Positions 1 to 10,065 are shown, counted from the stretch's first letter. The stretch: 64,000 nucleotides of DNA from Geobacillus stearothermophilus ATCC 12980 (GCF_030369615.1 NZ_CP128494.1:1755501-1819500), one strand, 5' to 3'. Notes: generated by a model not told the origin, from the letters alone. Program-made: numbers and translations.

Positions 1-837
1 TTTGGGTCAACCGGCTCCAAATTGACGCCAACCGGACGCCCTGTCAACTGCTTTAACCGTTCCACCATTTGATTCGGTTCGTTCGTGTCCAACCCGTTCA
101 CAACCGTCCGGAACACATCGAACCAATTCAACAGCAACAAATCCGCCCCAAACGCCGCGGCCAGTTCGGCGTTGGTGACCGCCGGATACAGCGGCGCAAA
201 TTCCCCGATGACTTCCGCGACGATCACCCTGCCTTCTGACGCTTGAATCGATTGTTTTAACACATGGTGCAATCCGACTGGAATGAGCAGCCGGTTGAGG
301 AACCCGAAAATGCCGACGCCAACCGCCCCGGCGCCGACGATCCAATGGCCGACCGCCGCGTTGATGCCGTCTTGAATCGGCGGCCATACATAGCCAAAAA
401 TCAAGGCAAGCACGAGCATGACAAGCGATGTCACGATCGGCACAAACCGCCGTCCGCCGAAGAAGCCTAGCCAGTCGGGCAACTTGATATCATGGTAACG
501 GTTGTATAAAAGCCCGGCGATCACTCCGGAGATGATGCCACCTAATACGGACATATTGATGTCCTTATCAATCGCGGCGGCCCCTTTTGTCAAGACAAAG
601 CAGCCGATCGCCCCAGCAAGCGCCGCCGCGCCGTTGCCGTCTTTCGAAAAACCGATGGCCACGCCGATGGCGAAAATGAGCGCTAAATTGGAAAACACTG
701 CATCGCCTGCGGCGGCGATAAACGGAATATTCAATAAATCAGGCTGGCCAAGCCAAAGCAGCAATCCTGCCGCCGGCAATACGGCAATCGGCAGCATTAA
801 CGCTTTTCCTAGCCGCTGCAAAAAACCCTAACATCAT
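1..837 (-). pseudogene. nagP: nagP (PTS GlcNAc EIIC), frameshifted and fused to part of another gene; runs off the window
   Basis: Bases about 819 to 258 encode the first 190 or so residues of an N-acetylglucosamine PTS membrane permease (EIIC), including IAVLPAAGLLLWLG and LIPVGLHHVL. The start has a good Shine-Dalgarno (GGGGAGG) before ATG at 837/834. A six-T run (820-825) throws the reading off after about five codons; five Ts would give the expected MLGFLQRLGKALM. From ATG 834 only a 26-residue product results. An internal ATG at 797 is in frame but has a weak ribosome site. After HHVL (about 258) the frame continues without a stop into sequence unlike EIIC (ASEGRVIVAEV ... TGRPVGVNLEPVDP). 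That part resembles a soluble family, which I believe is annotated DUF7916, often found beside PTS genes. The remaining EIIC and the EIIB domain are missing. A frameshift plus a deletion fusion is the simplest reading. The gene lies last in the nag operon and overlaps the nagR stop. Confidence 0.75.
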
Positions 838-1565
838 GATCCTCCCCTTTTCATCTCAATCATAAATTTGTACCGGTCGCCGCGGTACACCGATTTGACG
901 ACTTCAAGCGGCCGGCCGTCGACAAGGTGCGTGCGCCGCTCAAGCAGCAGCACCGGCGCTCCTTCTTTCATCTTCAGATGCTCCGCCTCCACCTGGCGGG
1001 CGACCGAGGCTTCCAATGTTTGAACTGCAGAGCCGATGACTAGACCTTTTTCTTTTTCGATAAATTCATAGACAGAACCGCTTACAACATCACGCGTCAG
1101 TCCGGGGACGAGATTGACCGGAATGTACAGCGTCTCCAACGCCATCGGCAAGCCATCGGCCAACCGAAGGCGGCGGACTTTGTAAAGATCATCGCCTTCC
1201 GAGACGCCAAGTCCTTCAGCGAGCTTCTCGGAAGCCGGAACCGTCTCAAAGCTGAGGACGATCGTGCCCGGCTCCATGCCACGCGCCCGCATATCTTCGG
1301 AAAAGCTCGTCAGCCCTTTCAGCGGCTGCTCGATTTTTTGGGCGGCGACAAACGTCCCCTTCCCGCGCCGGCGGATGAGATAGCCATCGTTCACTAAATT
1401 GTTGACCGCCTGCCGAACGGTCATTCGGCTGATGTCATACATTTCCGCCAACTCGCGCTCAGACGGGATTATCTCGCCCGGCTGCCATTCTCCTTTTTCA
1501 ATCTTTTCTTTTATATATTGCTCGAGCTGATAGTAAATCGGAATCGGCGATTGTTTATTGATCAT
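834..1565 (-). CDS. nagR: NagR/YvoA, GntR-family regulator of GlcNAc utilisation
   Basis: A 243-residue GntR/HutC-type repressor. Residues 5-75 form the winged helix (IPIYYQLEQYIKEKIEKGEW, PSERELAEMYDISRMTVRQA, RRRGKGTFVA). Residues 90-240 form the UTRA effector domain, which in this family binds glucosamine-6-P or GlcNAc-6-P. The protein normally represses nag genes at dre operators until amino-sugar phosphate accumulates. Its ATG overlaps the nagB stop by 4 bases and its stop overlaps the nagP start, so it is translated within the nag operon. A matching operator lies in front of nagA at 3560-3575. The length is typical of B. subtilis YvoA (243 aa). Confidence 0.93.
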   Translation of the reverse strand: MINKQSPIPIYYQLEQYIKEKIEKGEWQPGEIIPSERELAEMYDISRMTVRQAVNNLVNDGYLIRRRGKGTFVAAQKIEQPLKGLTSFSEDMRARGMEPGTIVLSFETVPASEKLAEGLGVSEGDDLYKVRRLRLADGLPMALETLYIPVNLVPGLTRDVVSGSVYEFIEKEKGLVIGSAVQTLEASVARQVEAEHLKMKEGAPVLLLERRTHLVDGRPLEVVKSVYRGDRYKFMIEMKRGGS

Positions 1566-2323
1566 GGCGCATCCACCCGCCGCTTTTCCTTCGGAATGAG
1601 CGAGAGCGCCTGCCGGTCGGCAATGATCGTCACGTCCGGATGAAGGTGAAGCGCGGAAGCCGGCAAGTCCGGGGTGACAACGCCTTCTAAAAGCCGAGCC
1701 ATGGCCTCTGCTTTTTCTCGTCCCGACGCCAACAGCACGAGGCGGCGGCTGCGCAAAATGGTCGCAATCCCCATCGTAATGGCACGGCGCGGCACGTCAT
1801 CCAACGACCCAAAAAAGCGGGCGTTTGCCTTGCGCGTAGATTCGGCAAGCTCGACGACATGGGTCGGCGATGAAAACGGCGTCCCTGGTTCGTTAAAGCC
1901 GATATGGCCGTTGCGTCCGATGCCCAAAAGCTGCAAATCGATGCCGCCCACTTCATCGATGAGCCGTTCGTAGCGGCGGCATTCTTCGTCAAGATCAGCA
2001 GCCAAGCCGTTCGGCACATGCGTCTCGTGAAGCGGAATGTCAAGCTTTGAAAACAAATGCTCATTCATATAATGGCGATAGCTGTTCGGATGATCCGGAC
2101 CAAGGCCGATGTATTCATCCAAATTGACCGTGCGCACAAGCCGATACGATGTCCCATGCTGCCGATGATCGGCGGCCAATTCGCGGTACACGCCGAGCAT
2201 CGTCGAGCCGGTCGCCAAGCCGAGAACGGCGGTCGGCTTTTCCTTGACTTGTTTGATGATGATGTCCGCCGCCTGACGGCTCATCTCTGCGTAGTCAGCA
2301 ACTTCCAAAAGCGTTATGGCCAT
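1562..2323 (-). CDS. nagB: Glucosamine-6-phosphate deaminase NagB
   Basis: Converts glucosamine-6-phosphate to fructose-6-phosphate and ammonia, the step after NagA. The 253-residue protein shows the family signatures LGLATGSTMLGVY near residue 35 (sugar phosphate loop), VNLDEYIGL (catalytic Asp region) and GIGRNGHIGFNEPGT. I chose ATG 2323 because AAAGGAGG lies just upstream (2331-2337); a longer frame up to 2359 exists but has no ribosome site. The 5' end overlaps the nagA 3' end by 29 bases, implying translational coupling. Length is close to B. subtilis NagB (242 aa). Confidence 0.95.
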   Translation of the reverse strand: MAITLLEVADYAEMSRQAADIIIKQVKEKPTAVLGLATGSTMLGVYRELAADHRQHGTSYRLVRTVNLDEYIGLGPDHPNSYRHYMNEHLFSKLDIPLHETHVPNGLAADLDEECRRYERLIDEVGGIDLQLLGIGRNGHIGFNEPGTPFSSPTHVVELAESTRKANARFFGSLDDVPRRAITMGIATILRSRRLVLLASGREKAEAMARLLEGVVTPDLPASALHLHPDVTIIADRQALSLIPKEKRRVDAP

Positions 2324-3515
2324 CGCTCTTCCTCCTTTCATCCGGTTTGCGATAGGCAAGGGCGCCGCGGCAAAACGTCATCATGACTTCATATCGTTCA
2401 TTCAACACGACGACATCGGCGTCTTTGCCGGGCCGCAAGCTGCCTTTCCGATCAAGCAAGCCAAGCTGTTTCGCCGGATTCCAGCTCGCCATGCGGATCA
2501 CCTCTTCCAACGTGCAACCCGTATAGTCGAGCACACGGCGGATGGCCTCGCCAAGCTTGAGCACGCTTCCCGCTAGCGTTCCGTCGGCAAGCCGCGCCTC
2601 CCCGCCGCAGACTTCCACCTCTTGGCCGCCGAGATCATACTCCCCATCGCCGAGACATTTCGCCCGCATGGCGTCGGTGATTAAGATAAGCCCCTCGCTT
2701 CCTTTATTCCGGTAAGCGAAGCGGACCATCGGCGGCGCAACGTGCAACCCGTCGGCGATCAGCTCGCACATCACTTCTTCAAACATAAGCACCGCACCGG
2801 CGACACCCGGTTCACGGTGATGGATGCCGCGCATCCCATTGAACAGGTGGGTCGCATGCGTCACCCCTGCATGGACCGCCGCTTTTACTTCGTCGTAAAC
2901 GGCATCGGAATGGCCGATCGAAGCGATCACACCCGTCTGTTTCAAGTAGGAGGCAAGTTCCAGCCCCCCGTTCCGCTCTGGGGCAAGCGTGACAAGGCGG
3001 ATATGGCCGCCCGCCTCCTTTTGCCAGTGTTGGAACAGTGAGATGTCCGGATCGGCGAGATGGCGCGGGTGCTGCGCCCCGGCGCGCTTCGGCGACAAAA
3101 ACGGTCCTTCCAGATGAACACCGAGCACCTCCGACACCCCTGGGCGATTCTCCTCGGTCATATAACGGGCGACATTTCGAAGCGCCGCTTCGATTTGTTC
3201 GCTTGGCGCCGTCATCGTCGTCGCCAGGAAACTGGTCGTCCCTTCCGCCGGCAAGGCGTTGGCCATCTTGTCAAGCGCCTCCGGGGTCGCATCCATAACA
3301 TCCGCTCCAGCCGCCCCGTGGATATGAACGTCAATGAAACCAGGCACGACAGCAAACCGTGGAGAAAGCTCGATCACTTCCGCCCCCGCTTCTGCCGGGC
3401 ACGACGACATCGGGCCAATGGACGCCACTTTTTCCCCTTCGATCAGCACATACCCTTGTTGAATGTTGTCTGCTTCTGCATACACCGCAGCATTTTTCAA
3501 TATCCATCGTTTCAT
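2295..3515 (-). CDS. nagA: N-acetylglucosamine-6-phosphate deacetylase NagA
   Basis: A 406-residue amidohydrolase of the TIM-barrel superfamily that removes acetate from GlcNAc-6-phosphate. Visible motifs are HIHG (residues 64-67), HLEGPFL (metal Glu), GHSDA, HATHLFNGM and ITDAM (catalytic Asp). The first gene of the nag operon: ATG at 3515 preceded by GAAGGTGGG and, further upstream, the NagR-type operator and promoter. The tail of about ten residues beyond the usual family end runs over the nagB start. Confidence 0.95.
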   Translation of the reverse strand: MKRWILKNAAVYAEADNIQQGYVLIEGEKVASIGPMSSCPAEAGAEVIELSPRFAVVPGFIDVHIHGAAGADVMDATPEALDKMANALPAEGTTSFLATTMTAPSEQIEAALRNVARYMTEENRPGVSEVLGVHLEGPFLSPKRAGAQHPRHLADPDISLFQHWQKEAGGHIRLVTLAPERNGGLELASYLKQTGVIASIGHSDAVYDEVKAAVHAGVTHATHLFNGMRGIHHREPGVAGAVLMFEEVMCELIADGLHVAPPMVRFAYRNKGSEGLILITDAMRAKCLGDGEYDLGGQEVEVCGGEARLADGTLAGSVLKLGEAIRRVLDYTGCTLEEVIRMASWNPAKQLGLLDRKGSLRPGKDADVVVLNERYEVMMTFCRGALAYRKPDERRKSDGHNAFGSC

Positions 3516-3539
3516 CGCGATTTCCCACCTTCTGTTTTT

Positions 3540-3575
3540 ATAATAATATTATATATTCTAGTTGTCTATACCACT
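3540..3575 (-). promoter_or_regulatory. nag operon promoter with NagR (dre) operator
   Basis: On the minus strand AGTGGTATAGACAACT (3560-3575) fits the GntR/HutC dre palindrome (consensus near ACTGGTCTAGACCACT). A -35-like TAGACA (3563-3568) lies inside it, with 17 bases to a -10 TATTAT (3540-3545). NagR binding would occlude the promoter. The operator match is seen directly; use by NagR is inferred. Confidence 0.75.
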
Positions 3576-3603
3576 ATAAAAAAACTTCAACGTGAAAGAA
3601 GCA

Positions 3604-3621
3604 GGGAAGCTGTGGCTTCCC
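3604..3621 (-). terminator. Probable terminator after resE
   Basis: Inverted repeat GGGAAGC/GCTTCCC with a 4-base loop, just downstream of the resE stop. The T-rich stretch on the minus strand comes some 20 bases later, so it may be a weak or composite terminator that insulates the nag promoter. Confidence 0.5.
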
Positions 3622-3638
3622 CGTTCTTCCAAACGGCG

Positions 3639-5432
3639 CTACGCTCCTTTCGGCCCGCGGGCCGGCAAATAAAACGAAAACGTCGTTCCTTCGTTCAGTT
3701 TACTGTGGACAGTGATGAGCCCTTTATGCGCTTCGACGATGTTTTTGGCGATGGCAAGGCCCAATCCCGTTCCGGAACGGCCGCGCGTGCGCGCTTTATC
3801 CGCTTTGTAAAACCGCTCGAACACAAACGGCAAGTCTTCTTCCGGGATGCCGGAGCCCGAATCTTGGACATGGATCGTCACGCCGTCACCGCTTCGTTCA
3901 GCGATCAAGCGGACCGCGCCGCCTGATTCTGTATGACGGATGGCGTTATCGATCAAGTTGGTCAGCACTTGCTCAATCCGATCGGGATCAAACGCGATGT
4001 CCATGTCGCCATCGCGGAATTCGGCCTCCAGCTCGATCCCTTTTTCTCTCGCCAGCCCGTGAAACTTGCGGATCACCCGCTCAATATACGGAGCGAGCTT
4101 CACCTGTTCATAGTGCAGCTCGATATGCCCGGCTTCCATGCGCGCTAAATCAAGCAAATCATTCACTAGGCGGCCCATGCGCAGCGACTCGTCATAAATG
4201 ACTTTCGCCATCTCTTTTTTCTCGTCTTCGCTTGCCGCGATATCGTCGATGATCGCCTCGCTGTAGCCTTGAAGCATGGCAATCGGCGTGCGCAATTCGT
4301 GCGAAACGTTGGCGATAAAGTCTTTACGCAACTTGTCAAGCCGCCGCTCTTCGGTCATATCGCGCAAAACAGCCACCGCGCCGCGCACCATCGTTTTGCC
4401 GTACAGCGGCGTCATTAAAATGACCCACGTCCGCCCCTGCAGCGTCACTTCGGTCGATTGCTCCTTCTCCTCGCGAACGACGCGGGCGAACAGCTCTTTC
4501 ACTTGCGGCGGCAACGGCGCCATCGCTTCCGCGTCGTTTCCTTGCTCAAAATACCACGCCTGCAAAAACCGCTCAGCCGGCGGGTTCGTAATCAAAATTT
4601 CCCCGTCGCGGTTAAACGTCAAGACGCCATCGGCCATGCTGCTTAAAATGCTGGCGAGCTGTTCTTTTTCCTGGTTTAAGGCGTTGATGTTAAACTGCAG
4701 ACGCCGTCCCATTTGGTTGAACGCCATCGCCAGCCCACCGATCTCATCGTTCGTTAAAATCGGCACTTTCATATCGAAATGGCCCCGCGCCATTTCGAAC
4801 GCGGCTTGCCGCATTTTCCGGAGCGGAGCGGTGATACGCGTCGACAAGAAAAAGGCAAAAAACGTCGTCATGACAATGGCGATAAACGCGGCAAGAAAAA
4901 TGAGCTCTTTCGTATGCTCCGTTGCATCGGCGATCGCCTCAAGCGACTGGTAAATGAAAACAGCGCCGCGGCTGCCGCCCGGCATCGATAGCGGCACGCC
5001 GACGATAATCATGTCGTAAGGCAGCTCTTCATTGTGCTGCCACTCCGGCGCATACAGACGTTTTTTCACCGTCGTCCGATCGGTGAAGACGCGGCGCAAA
5101 TCGGCATCTTGGCGGATGAACGACAGCGGCACGTCATGCAAGTCAGCGCCATCGGGTGAATACCAATAGTGCGACTCATCGGCGACGATGACGGCTTTCG
5201 TTCGATTGTCCACAAGCGTCCAAGCGATCGAGCGGGCAAGCTGCTCATCGCGGTAATCGTGCATCACCTCGGCCACTTTTGCCGCCAGGCGGGTCAAGTC
5301 GTTTTCCGCTTCCTGCACATAATAATCTTCCAAAAATTTAATAAGCAAAATGCTTAAAATAAACAGCACGCACGAAACGAGCAACAAAATCGTAAACCAT
5401 AGCTTGCCGACGACGCTGCGAAACAGCCACAT
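3639..5432 (-). CDS. resE: ResE membrane sensor histidine kinase
   Basis: A 597-residue sensor kinase, partner of ResD in aerobic/anaerobic respiratory control. A membrane segment at about residues 10-32, an extracytoplasmic loop to about 165, a second segment at about 170-195, then HAMP, a PAS domain (about 258-350), the HisKA box [15 protein letters not shown] with the phospho-His near residue 380, and an HATPase_c domain ending [11 protein letters not shown]. The ATG shares one base with the resD stop (TGATG), so the pair is translationally coupled. Size agrees with B. subtilis ResE (589 aa). Confidence 0.95.
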   Translation of the reverse strand: MWLFRSVVGKLWFTILLLVSCVLFILSILLIKFLEDYYVQEAENDLTRLAAKVAEVMHDYRDEQLARSIAWTLVDNRTKAVIVADESHYWYSPDGADLHDVPLSFIRQDADLRRVFTDRTTVKKRLYAPEWQHNEELPYDMIIVGVPLSMPGGSRGAVFIYQSLEAIADATEHTKELIFLAAFIAIVMTTFFAFFLSTRITAPLRKMRQAAFEMARGHFDMKVPILTNDEIGGLAMAFNQMGRRLQFNINALNQEKEQLASILSSMADGVLTFNRDGEILITNPPAERFLQAWYFEQGNDAEAMAPLPPQVKELFARVVREEKEQSTEVTLQGRTWVILMTPLYGKTMVRGAVAVLRDMTEERRLDKLRKDFIANVSHELRTPIAMLQGYSEAIIDDIAASEDEKKEMAKVIYDESLRMGRLVNDLLDLARMEAGHIELHYEQVKLAPYIERVIRKFHGLAREKGIELEAEFRDGDMDIAFDPDRIEQVLTNLIDNAIRHTESGGAVRLIAERSGDGVTIHVQDSGSGIPEEDLPFVFERFYKADKARTRGRSGTGLGLAIAKNIVEAHKGLITVHSKLNEGTTFSFYLPARGPKGA

Positions 5433-6157
5433 CAGTCGTTCACTGCCTCAAACTTGTAGCCGACGCCCCAGACGGTGACGATCATTTTTCCCGCCTGCGG
5501 CGACGCTTTATTCAACTTTTCGCGCAACCGTTTAATGTGGGTGTCGACCGTGCGCAAGTCGCCGAAAAATTCGTAATGCCATACTTCCTTCAACAGCTGT
5601 TCGCGGTCGAACACTTTGTCGGGCGAGCGGGCCAAAAAGAGAAGCAGCTCATATTCTTTCGGCGTTAAGCTGACTTTCTTGCCGTCGACCGTCACCCGGT
5701 GGGCGTCGTTGTCAATCGTCAAATGCGGAAACACAAGCACGTCTTTCGCCGTCGTCTCCACCGGCGCGTAAGCGGCATTCGCCGCGCGGCGCAACAGCGC
5801 TTTTACGCGCAGCACGACTTCGCGCGGGCTGAACGGCTTGACAATATAGTCGTCCGTGCCGACTTCAAATCCTTGAACGCGGTTCGACTCCTCGCCTTTG
5901 GCCGTCAGCATAATGATCGGCGTCGTTTTTTGCTCGCGAATTTCTTTGCAGACGTCAATGCCGTCTTTGCCCGGCAGCATCAAATCCAGCAATATAACAT
6001 CGTAGTCGTTGGTCAACGCCTTCTCCAACGCTTCATTGCCGTCGCCGGCCTCGTCGATCACATAGTTTTCCCGCTCCAAATACATTCTCAACAGCCGGCG
6101 GATGCGCTCCTCATCATCCACCACCAAAATACGAACCGGCTTTTCTTGCTTTTCCAT
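5432..6157 (-). CDS. resD: ResD response regulator (OmpR/PhoB type)
   Basis: A 241-residue regulator: receiver domain ([12 protein letters not shown]; phospho-acceptor Asp in [15 protein letters not shown]; Lys in IVKPFSPRE) and C-terminal winged helix ([29 protein letters not shown]). I placed the start at the ATG at 6157 ([11 protein letters not shown]), with AAGGAGGG upstream; an upstream extension to 6238 has no family counterpart. In B. subtilis ResD controls res, cytochrome and anaerobic respiration genes. Unlike in B. subtilis, resDE is separated here from resABC by about 440 bases containing a terminator and a structured repeat, so resDE probably has its own promoter. Confidence 0.95.
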   Translation of the reverse strand: MEKQEKPVRILVVDDEERIRRLLRMYLERENYVIDEAGDGNEALEKALTNDYDVILLDLMLPGKDGIDVCKEIREQKTTPIIMLTAKGEESNRVQGFEVGTDDYIVKPFSPREVVLRVKALLRRAANAAYAPVETTAKDVLVFPHLTIDNDAHRVTVDGKKVSLTPKEYELLLFLARSPDKVFDREQLLKEVWHYEFFGDLRTVDTHIKRLREKLNKASPQAGKMIVTVWGVGYKFEAVND

Positions 6158-6230
6158 GCCAAAGCACCCTCCTTCATCAGCTATATAGATGCAACGAAAT
6201 CGTTTAACATATCCTTGACGGAAAAGTGGC

Positions 6231-6373
6231 TCATCCATTTTTGACTGTCGAAGGCAAGCCGTAGGCTTGCCTCCGTCACGCTAAGGCGTGACGGAAGACC
6301 GAACAACGACTCGCTTAAAGACCCATTCATGGGTCTTTAAGCGGTGTTGTTCGGTCACTCGACAGTTGGATGA
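6231..6373. repeat. Nested-palindrome element between resC and resD
   Basis: Outer arms ACTGTCGA (6244-6251) and TCGACAGT (6359-6366), extended imperfectly by TCATCCA (6231-6237) and TGGATGA (6367-6373), enclose three stems: GGCAAGCC/GGCTTGCC (6253-6271); CCGTCACGC/GCGTGACGG (6273-6294); and a compound stem GACCGAACAAC/GTTGTTCGGTC (6297-6356) holding CGCTTAAAGACCCAT/ATGGGTCTTTAAGCG (6312-6343). No gene is visible. It looks like a REP/MITE-type mobile repeat or a cruciform. The rest of 6158-6556 holds only AT-rich sequence that must include the resD promoter. Confidence 0.8.
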
Positions 6374-6556
6374 AATGACCGGTCAAAACGAAAAATGTTA
6401 AAGCTTTAAATTGCATCTATCCTGAAAATACCCGAACTCCAAAATGTGTAAAGTTGTAAAATTCAACATAGAGGTCTTTTCATCCTTCCGATGGTGACGA
6501 AATTTTTTTGTCATGGGAGTCTATATAGAAACAGTCCCCCATTTTCTAGTTTACTG

Positions 6557-6587
6557 AAAAAACGGATGCCCGCCAATAGGGCATCCG
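6557..6587 (-). terminator. Terminator of the resABC operon
   Basis: Strong hairpin CGGATGCCC/GGGCATCCG (6563-6587, 7-base loop) followed on the minus strand by six Ts (6557-6562), just after the resC stop. Confidence 0.92.
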
Positions 6588-6598
6588 GTTGTTTTCCA

Positions 6599-7792
6599 TT
6601 ATGTTCCAGCGTACGAGTGCAGCCCCGCGATGACGAGGTTGACCGCTACTAAGTTGAACATGATGATGGCAAAGCCGATGACAGCAAGCCATGCCGACTT
6701 TTCCCCATGCCAGCCTTTTGACAGCCGGAGGTGCAAAAAAGCGGCGTAAAACAGCCACGTAATGAGCGCCCACACTTCCTTCGGGTCCCAGCCCCAAAAG
6801 CGGGTCCAGGCGATTTGCGCCCAAATCATCGCGAAAATGAGCGCCCCGAGCGTAAACACCGGAAAGCCGATCGCCACCGCCCGGTAGCCGATTTCATCGG
6901 TCAAATCCAAGTTGACGTTTTTCACAAGCGGCTTGAGCGCGGCGGCGATGCGCTTGCGCAGCACAAGACGAAAAGCGGCATACAGCACCGCACCGGCCAT
7001 GAGCGACCAAATGACCGTGTTCAGCTTTTTCGCGTTGATGATCGCCGGCATTTCAACAAGCGGCTCCATGCGGCCGGCGCTTTCTTTCACCAGCTCTCCT
7101 TTATGCGGCCCGACAAGCGCCGGCATATGGTACTCGACTTCAGCCGCCTGGCCGTTTTTATCAACCCACGTGAACTTCGCTTCGTACCCGGAAAGCCCAA
7201 ACGCTGTTGAGACGATGACAAAGCCGAGCGTCGCCACAAGGCAAAACATGACGACTTCCAGCCAAAACGTGCGCTTGGACGGCTTCGACTGATCGACGAC
7301 GCGAATCAAATAAATCAAACCCGCGACAAAACTGATCGCCAAAATCGCTTCCCCGGCGGCCGCCGTCGTCACATGGATGTGCAGCCAATCGCTTTGCAAG
7401 GCGGGAATGAGCGGCGAAATTTCCCGCGGAAACATGCTCGCATAGGCGATGATCAGCAACGCGACCGGAAGCGCAAACAGGCCGAGCACGCTCAACCGGT
7501 AAATGAAATAAACAATGATAAAAGCAGCGACAAGCATCATGCCGAAAAACGTTGTAAACTCGAACAAATTGCTCACCGGAGCATGCCCGGCAGCGATCCA
7601 ACGCGTGATGAAATACCCGACCTGGGTGAGAAAACCGATGATCGTCACGGCAATGCCAAGCTGCGACCAACGATCCTTTCCTTGCCGCTCCTTCCGTTTG
7701 TCGCGAATGGCGCCGCCAAAAAAAAACGTGCCGATCAAATATAACACAAACGAAATATAGAGCAATGTGCTGCTAAGCTGTGCCATGTCCAT
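6599..7792 (-). CDS. resC: ResC (CcsA/CcsB type) cytochrome c biogenesis membrane protein
   Basis: A 397-residue polytopic membrane protein of the System II heme-handling family. It carries the tryptophan-rich heme signature [14 protein letters not shown] near the C-terminus and many hydrophobic segments (e.g. [16 protein letters not shown] at the start). With ResB it forms the heme export/ligation complex that attaches heme to apocytochrome c outside the membrane. The 5' end overlaps resB by 20 bases, and a strong terminator follows. Confidence 0.94.
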   Translation of the reverse strand: MDMAQLSSTLLYISFVLYLIGTFFFGGAIRDKRKERQGKDRWSQLGIAVTIIGFLTQVGYFITRWIAAGHAPVSNLFEFTTFFGMMLVAAFIIVYFIYRLSVLGLFALPVALLIIAYASMFPREISPLIPALQSDWLHIHVTTAAAGEAILAISFVAGLIYLIRVVDQSKPSKRTFWLEVVMFCLVATLGFVIVSTAFGLSGYEAKFTWVDKNGQAAEVEYHMPALVGPHKGELVKESAGRMEPLVEMPAIINAKKLNTVIWSLMAGAVLYAAFRLVLRKRIAAALKPLVKNVNLDLTDEIGYRAVAIGFPVFTLGALIFAMIWAQIAWTRFWGWDPKEVWALITWLFYAAFLHLRLSKGWHGEKSAWLAVIGFAIIMFNLVAVNLVIAGLHSYAGT

Positions 7793-9437
7793 GAGCTTGC
7801 CCCCCTTGTCCGGCCTGTTTCCCTTCTTCGAGCTGATCGGCCGGCATATTCACACCAGTACCGTCAAGCAAACGGCGCAGCTCGTTTTTCAAGCCGAACC
7901 AATTTTTATTCGTGTGCGCGGCGATCCATAGCTCGCCGTTGACCCGTTGCACCCAAATGCGGCGGTGGTTCCAATACATCCCTTGGATGAGCCCGATCAT
8001 GAAAATCGCGCCGCCTACCCCTAAAATCCAAAGCGTGAAATCGCGGCGGACGGTCAAGCCGGAGACATTGCGCGTCTCAAACCCCGCGAACGCCATTTTG
8101 TACTTGTTGTTGCCAAACGGTTCGATCGTTTGTTGGATGGCGACGAAGCTGACTTCCCCTTTCGGACGGTCCGGCGCGTACATTTTGAACACGAACGCCG
8201 GATTGTTCGGCACGCGCGACTTCGTTGACGGATTGCCGTCTTCATCAAACTCAAAATCAGGAAAATAGCTTAATAGCTCAACGCGATACCCATGTCCGAG
8301 ATTGTACAACTCTTTCGGATCATACAAATCGACCGTCACCGTGCCGAACGTTTTCCCCGACTGTTTGTCCGCCAACTGAAATGACATCGCTTTCGGCTCA
8401 TTCAAGCGGAAATCGACTTGATAGAGCGCATAATGATCGAACTCCAGCGGCTTGTTGACGCGAATCGGATACTCCTTCACTTTTTCAAGCTTCGGCTTGG
8501 CGCCGGGGATCACAGGACCGACGCGCTTATACAACACAACGTTTGTTTGATAGTTTTTGGCGATCATCCCGTTGCCGACGCGGTCGATGGCAGCGTTGAA
8601 CACTTCGTTGTCTTTGCCTTTCTCATATGTTTCAAAAATAAATTTTTCACTCTTTAAAAAGTAGCGGCCGTTTGTCCCCGGAATTTCTTTCGTCTCCCCT
8701 TCCGGAATCCACATCACCCGATCGATGTACATGCCGGGAACGGAACGAAGCATTGCCCCGATCAAGAAAATGATGAGGCCGATATGATTGACGTACGGCC
8801 CCCAACGGGAAAACCGCCCTTTTTCAGCGAGCAAATGCCCGTCTTCCTCACAGACATGGTAGCGCCGCGCAGCCAGCCGTTCTTTCAACACGGCCATCGT
8901 TTTGTCGAGATCGCTCACATGCGAGACGCCAAACAACCGCTGCCGCTCCAAGAAATGCGGATGGCGCTTCACCCCTTGCCGCTTCAAGGCGCGATATAGC
9001 GGCACGACCCGGTCCAAGCTGCAAATGACAAGCGAAACGCCGATTAAAGCGATGAGCAGGATGTACCACCATGAGCCGTACAAGTTGTTAAAGCCGAGCT
9101 CATAATACAGCTTCCCTGCCCAACCGTACTGCTGCTTATAATACTCCGCCGGATCGACGTTCGGCGGAATATACATTTGCTGAGGGAAAATCGTGCCGAT
9201 CGCCGAAGCAATGAGCGTAATGACGATGAGTGCCACTCCGACTTTGACCGACGAGAAAAACGCCCAAATTTGATCGATGAATGTTCGCTTGTACGTTTGC
9301 GACCGGCGCGCGCTTCCTTCGTAGCGCATGTCCAAAAGCGTTTTCCCCGCCCGCTCCTCGAGCGGTTTGCCGCATGATTCGCAAAACGCCGTGCCATGCG
9401 GGTTGACGTGCCCACATTCACATTTGACTTGTTTCAT
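7773..9437 (-). CDS. resB: ResB cytochrome c biogenesis protein
   Basis: A 554-residue ResB-family protein. It begins with a zinc-ribbon-like module ([19 protein letters not shown], residues 5-23), then membrane segments at about 60-85, 125-145 and 215-235, a large extracytoplasmic domain, and a last membrane segment near 460-485 ([20 protein letters not shown]). It works with ResC in heme delivery to c-type cytochromes. It sits between resA (13-base gap) and resC (overlap). Confidence 0.94.
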   Translation of the reverse strand: MKQVKCECGHVNPHGTAFCESCGKPLEERAGKTLLDMRYEGSARRSQTYKRTFIDQIWAFFSSVKVGVALIVITLIASAIGTIFPQQMYIPPNVDPAEYYKQQYGWAGKLYYELGFNNLYGSWWYILLIALIGVSLVICSLDRVVPLYRALKRQGVKRHPHFLERQRLFGVSHVSDLDKTMAVLKERLAARRYHVCEEDGHLLAEKGRFSRWGPYVNHIGLIIFLIGAMLRSVPGMYIDRVMWIPEGETKEIPGTNGRYFLKSEKFIFETYEKGKDNEVFNAAIDRVGNGMIAKNYQTNVVLYKRVGPVIPGAKPKLEKVKEYPIRVNKPLEFDHYALYQVDFRLNEPKAMSFQLADKQSGKTFGTVTVDLYDPKELYNLGHGYRVELLSYFPDFEFDEDGNPSTKSRVPNNPAFVFKMYAPDRPKGEVSFVAIQQTIEPFGNNKYKMAFAGFETRNVSGLTVRRDFTLWILGVGGAIFMIGLIQGMYWNHRRIWVQRVNGELWIAAHTNKNWFGLKNELRRLLDGTGVNMPADQLEEGKQAGQGGQAHGHGTA

Positions 9438-9450
9438 GATGCAAAACTCC

Positions 9451-9975
9451 TTACGGTTTGATGCTTTCCAAATGGCGCTGAATGTCTGCTTTTGTCATCG
9501 TGCCGGTGATGATTTTCTTCACTTCGCCGTTTTTGTCAATCAAAAACGTGGTTGGCAGCGGGCCGACATTATAGGCGTTCAACACTTGATCTTGACGGTC
9601 GATCACAATCGGAAAGGTCAGACCAAACCGCTCCGCAAATTTCTCGACGCTCAGCTTCGGTTCGCCGACATTGACCGCCAAAATTTCGACACCTTGCTTT
9701 TGATAGAGCGGGTACAGTTCGTTCATATACGGCATTTCCCGCTCACACGGTTTGCACCACGTCCCCCAAAAATTCAAAAAGACGCCTTTGCCGCGATAGT
9801 CTGAAAGACGATGTTCATGCCCTTTCAAATCGGCCAACACAAAATCAGGCGCCGTCGAACCAACAGCGACAGCCGTTTTCTCCGTGAAAAAATTCGTGTA
9901 AATCGTATAGCCGATCGCCGCGAGCAACACGAGCAAAATCGCTGTCCTCATCACTAAGCGCTGTTGCTTTTTCAT
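9451..9975 (-). CDS. resA: ResA thiol-disulfide oxidoreductase
   Basis: A 174-residue membrane-anchored thioredoxin-fold protein that reduces the heme-binding cysteines of apocytochrome c. An N-terminal anchor at about residues 10-28 is followed by the TlpA/ResA fold with FWGTWCKPCEREMPY; the active-site pair is Cys74/Cys77, with KP between the cysteines where I recall EP in B. subtilis ResA. The first gene of resABC; its leader (9976-10060) holds a CCTCCCCC/GGGGGAGG hairpin. Confidence 0.94.
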   Translation of the reverse strand: MKKQQRLVMRTAILLVLLAAIGYTIYTNFFTEKTAVAVGSTAPDFVLADLKGHEHRLSDYRGKGVFLNFWGTWCKPCEREMPYMNELYPLYQKQGVEILAVNVGEPKLSVEKFAERFGLTFPIVIDRQDQVLNAYNVGPLPTTFLIDKNGEVKKIITGTMTKADIQRHLESIKP

Positions 9976-9998
9976 CGTTCAAACCCCTTTACGCTTCT

Positions 9999-10065
9999 CC
10001 TCCCCCACAGCCAACGCTAGAGGGGGAGGCAAGCGGTTCACAATCTCCCATTTTCCATCATAGCA
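9999..10065 (-). promoter_or_regulatory. Candidate resA promoter and hairpin leader
   Basis: Minus-strand extended -10 TGC-TATGAT (10057-10065) lies about 80 bases before resA. No clear -35 is seen, which would fit an activator-dependent promoter such as one needing ResD. The leader folds as CCTCCCCC/GGGGGAGG (9999-10006 with 10022-10029). Confidence 0.45.

Noticed and set aside
9999..10029. Hairpin in the resA leader as another IS605 end
   Set aside because: The stem is superficially similar to the element at 13506 but lacks the AGTTCAC end and scaffold; treated as a leader hairpin.
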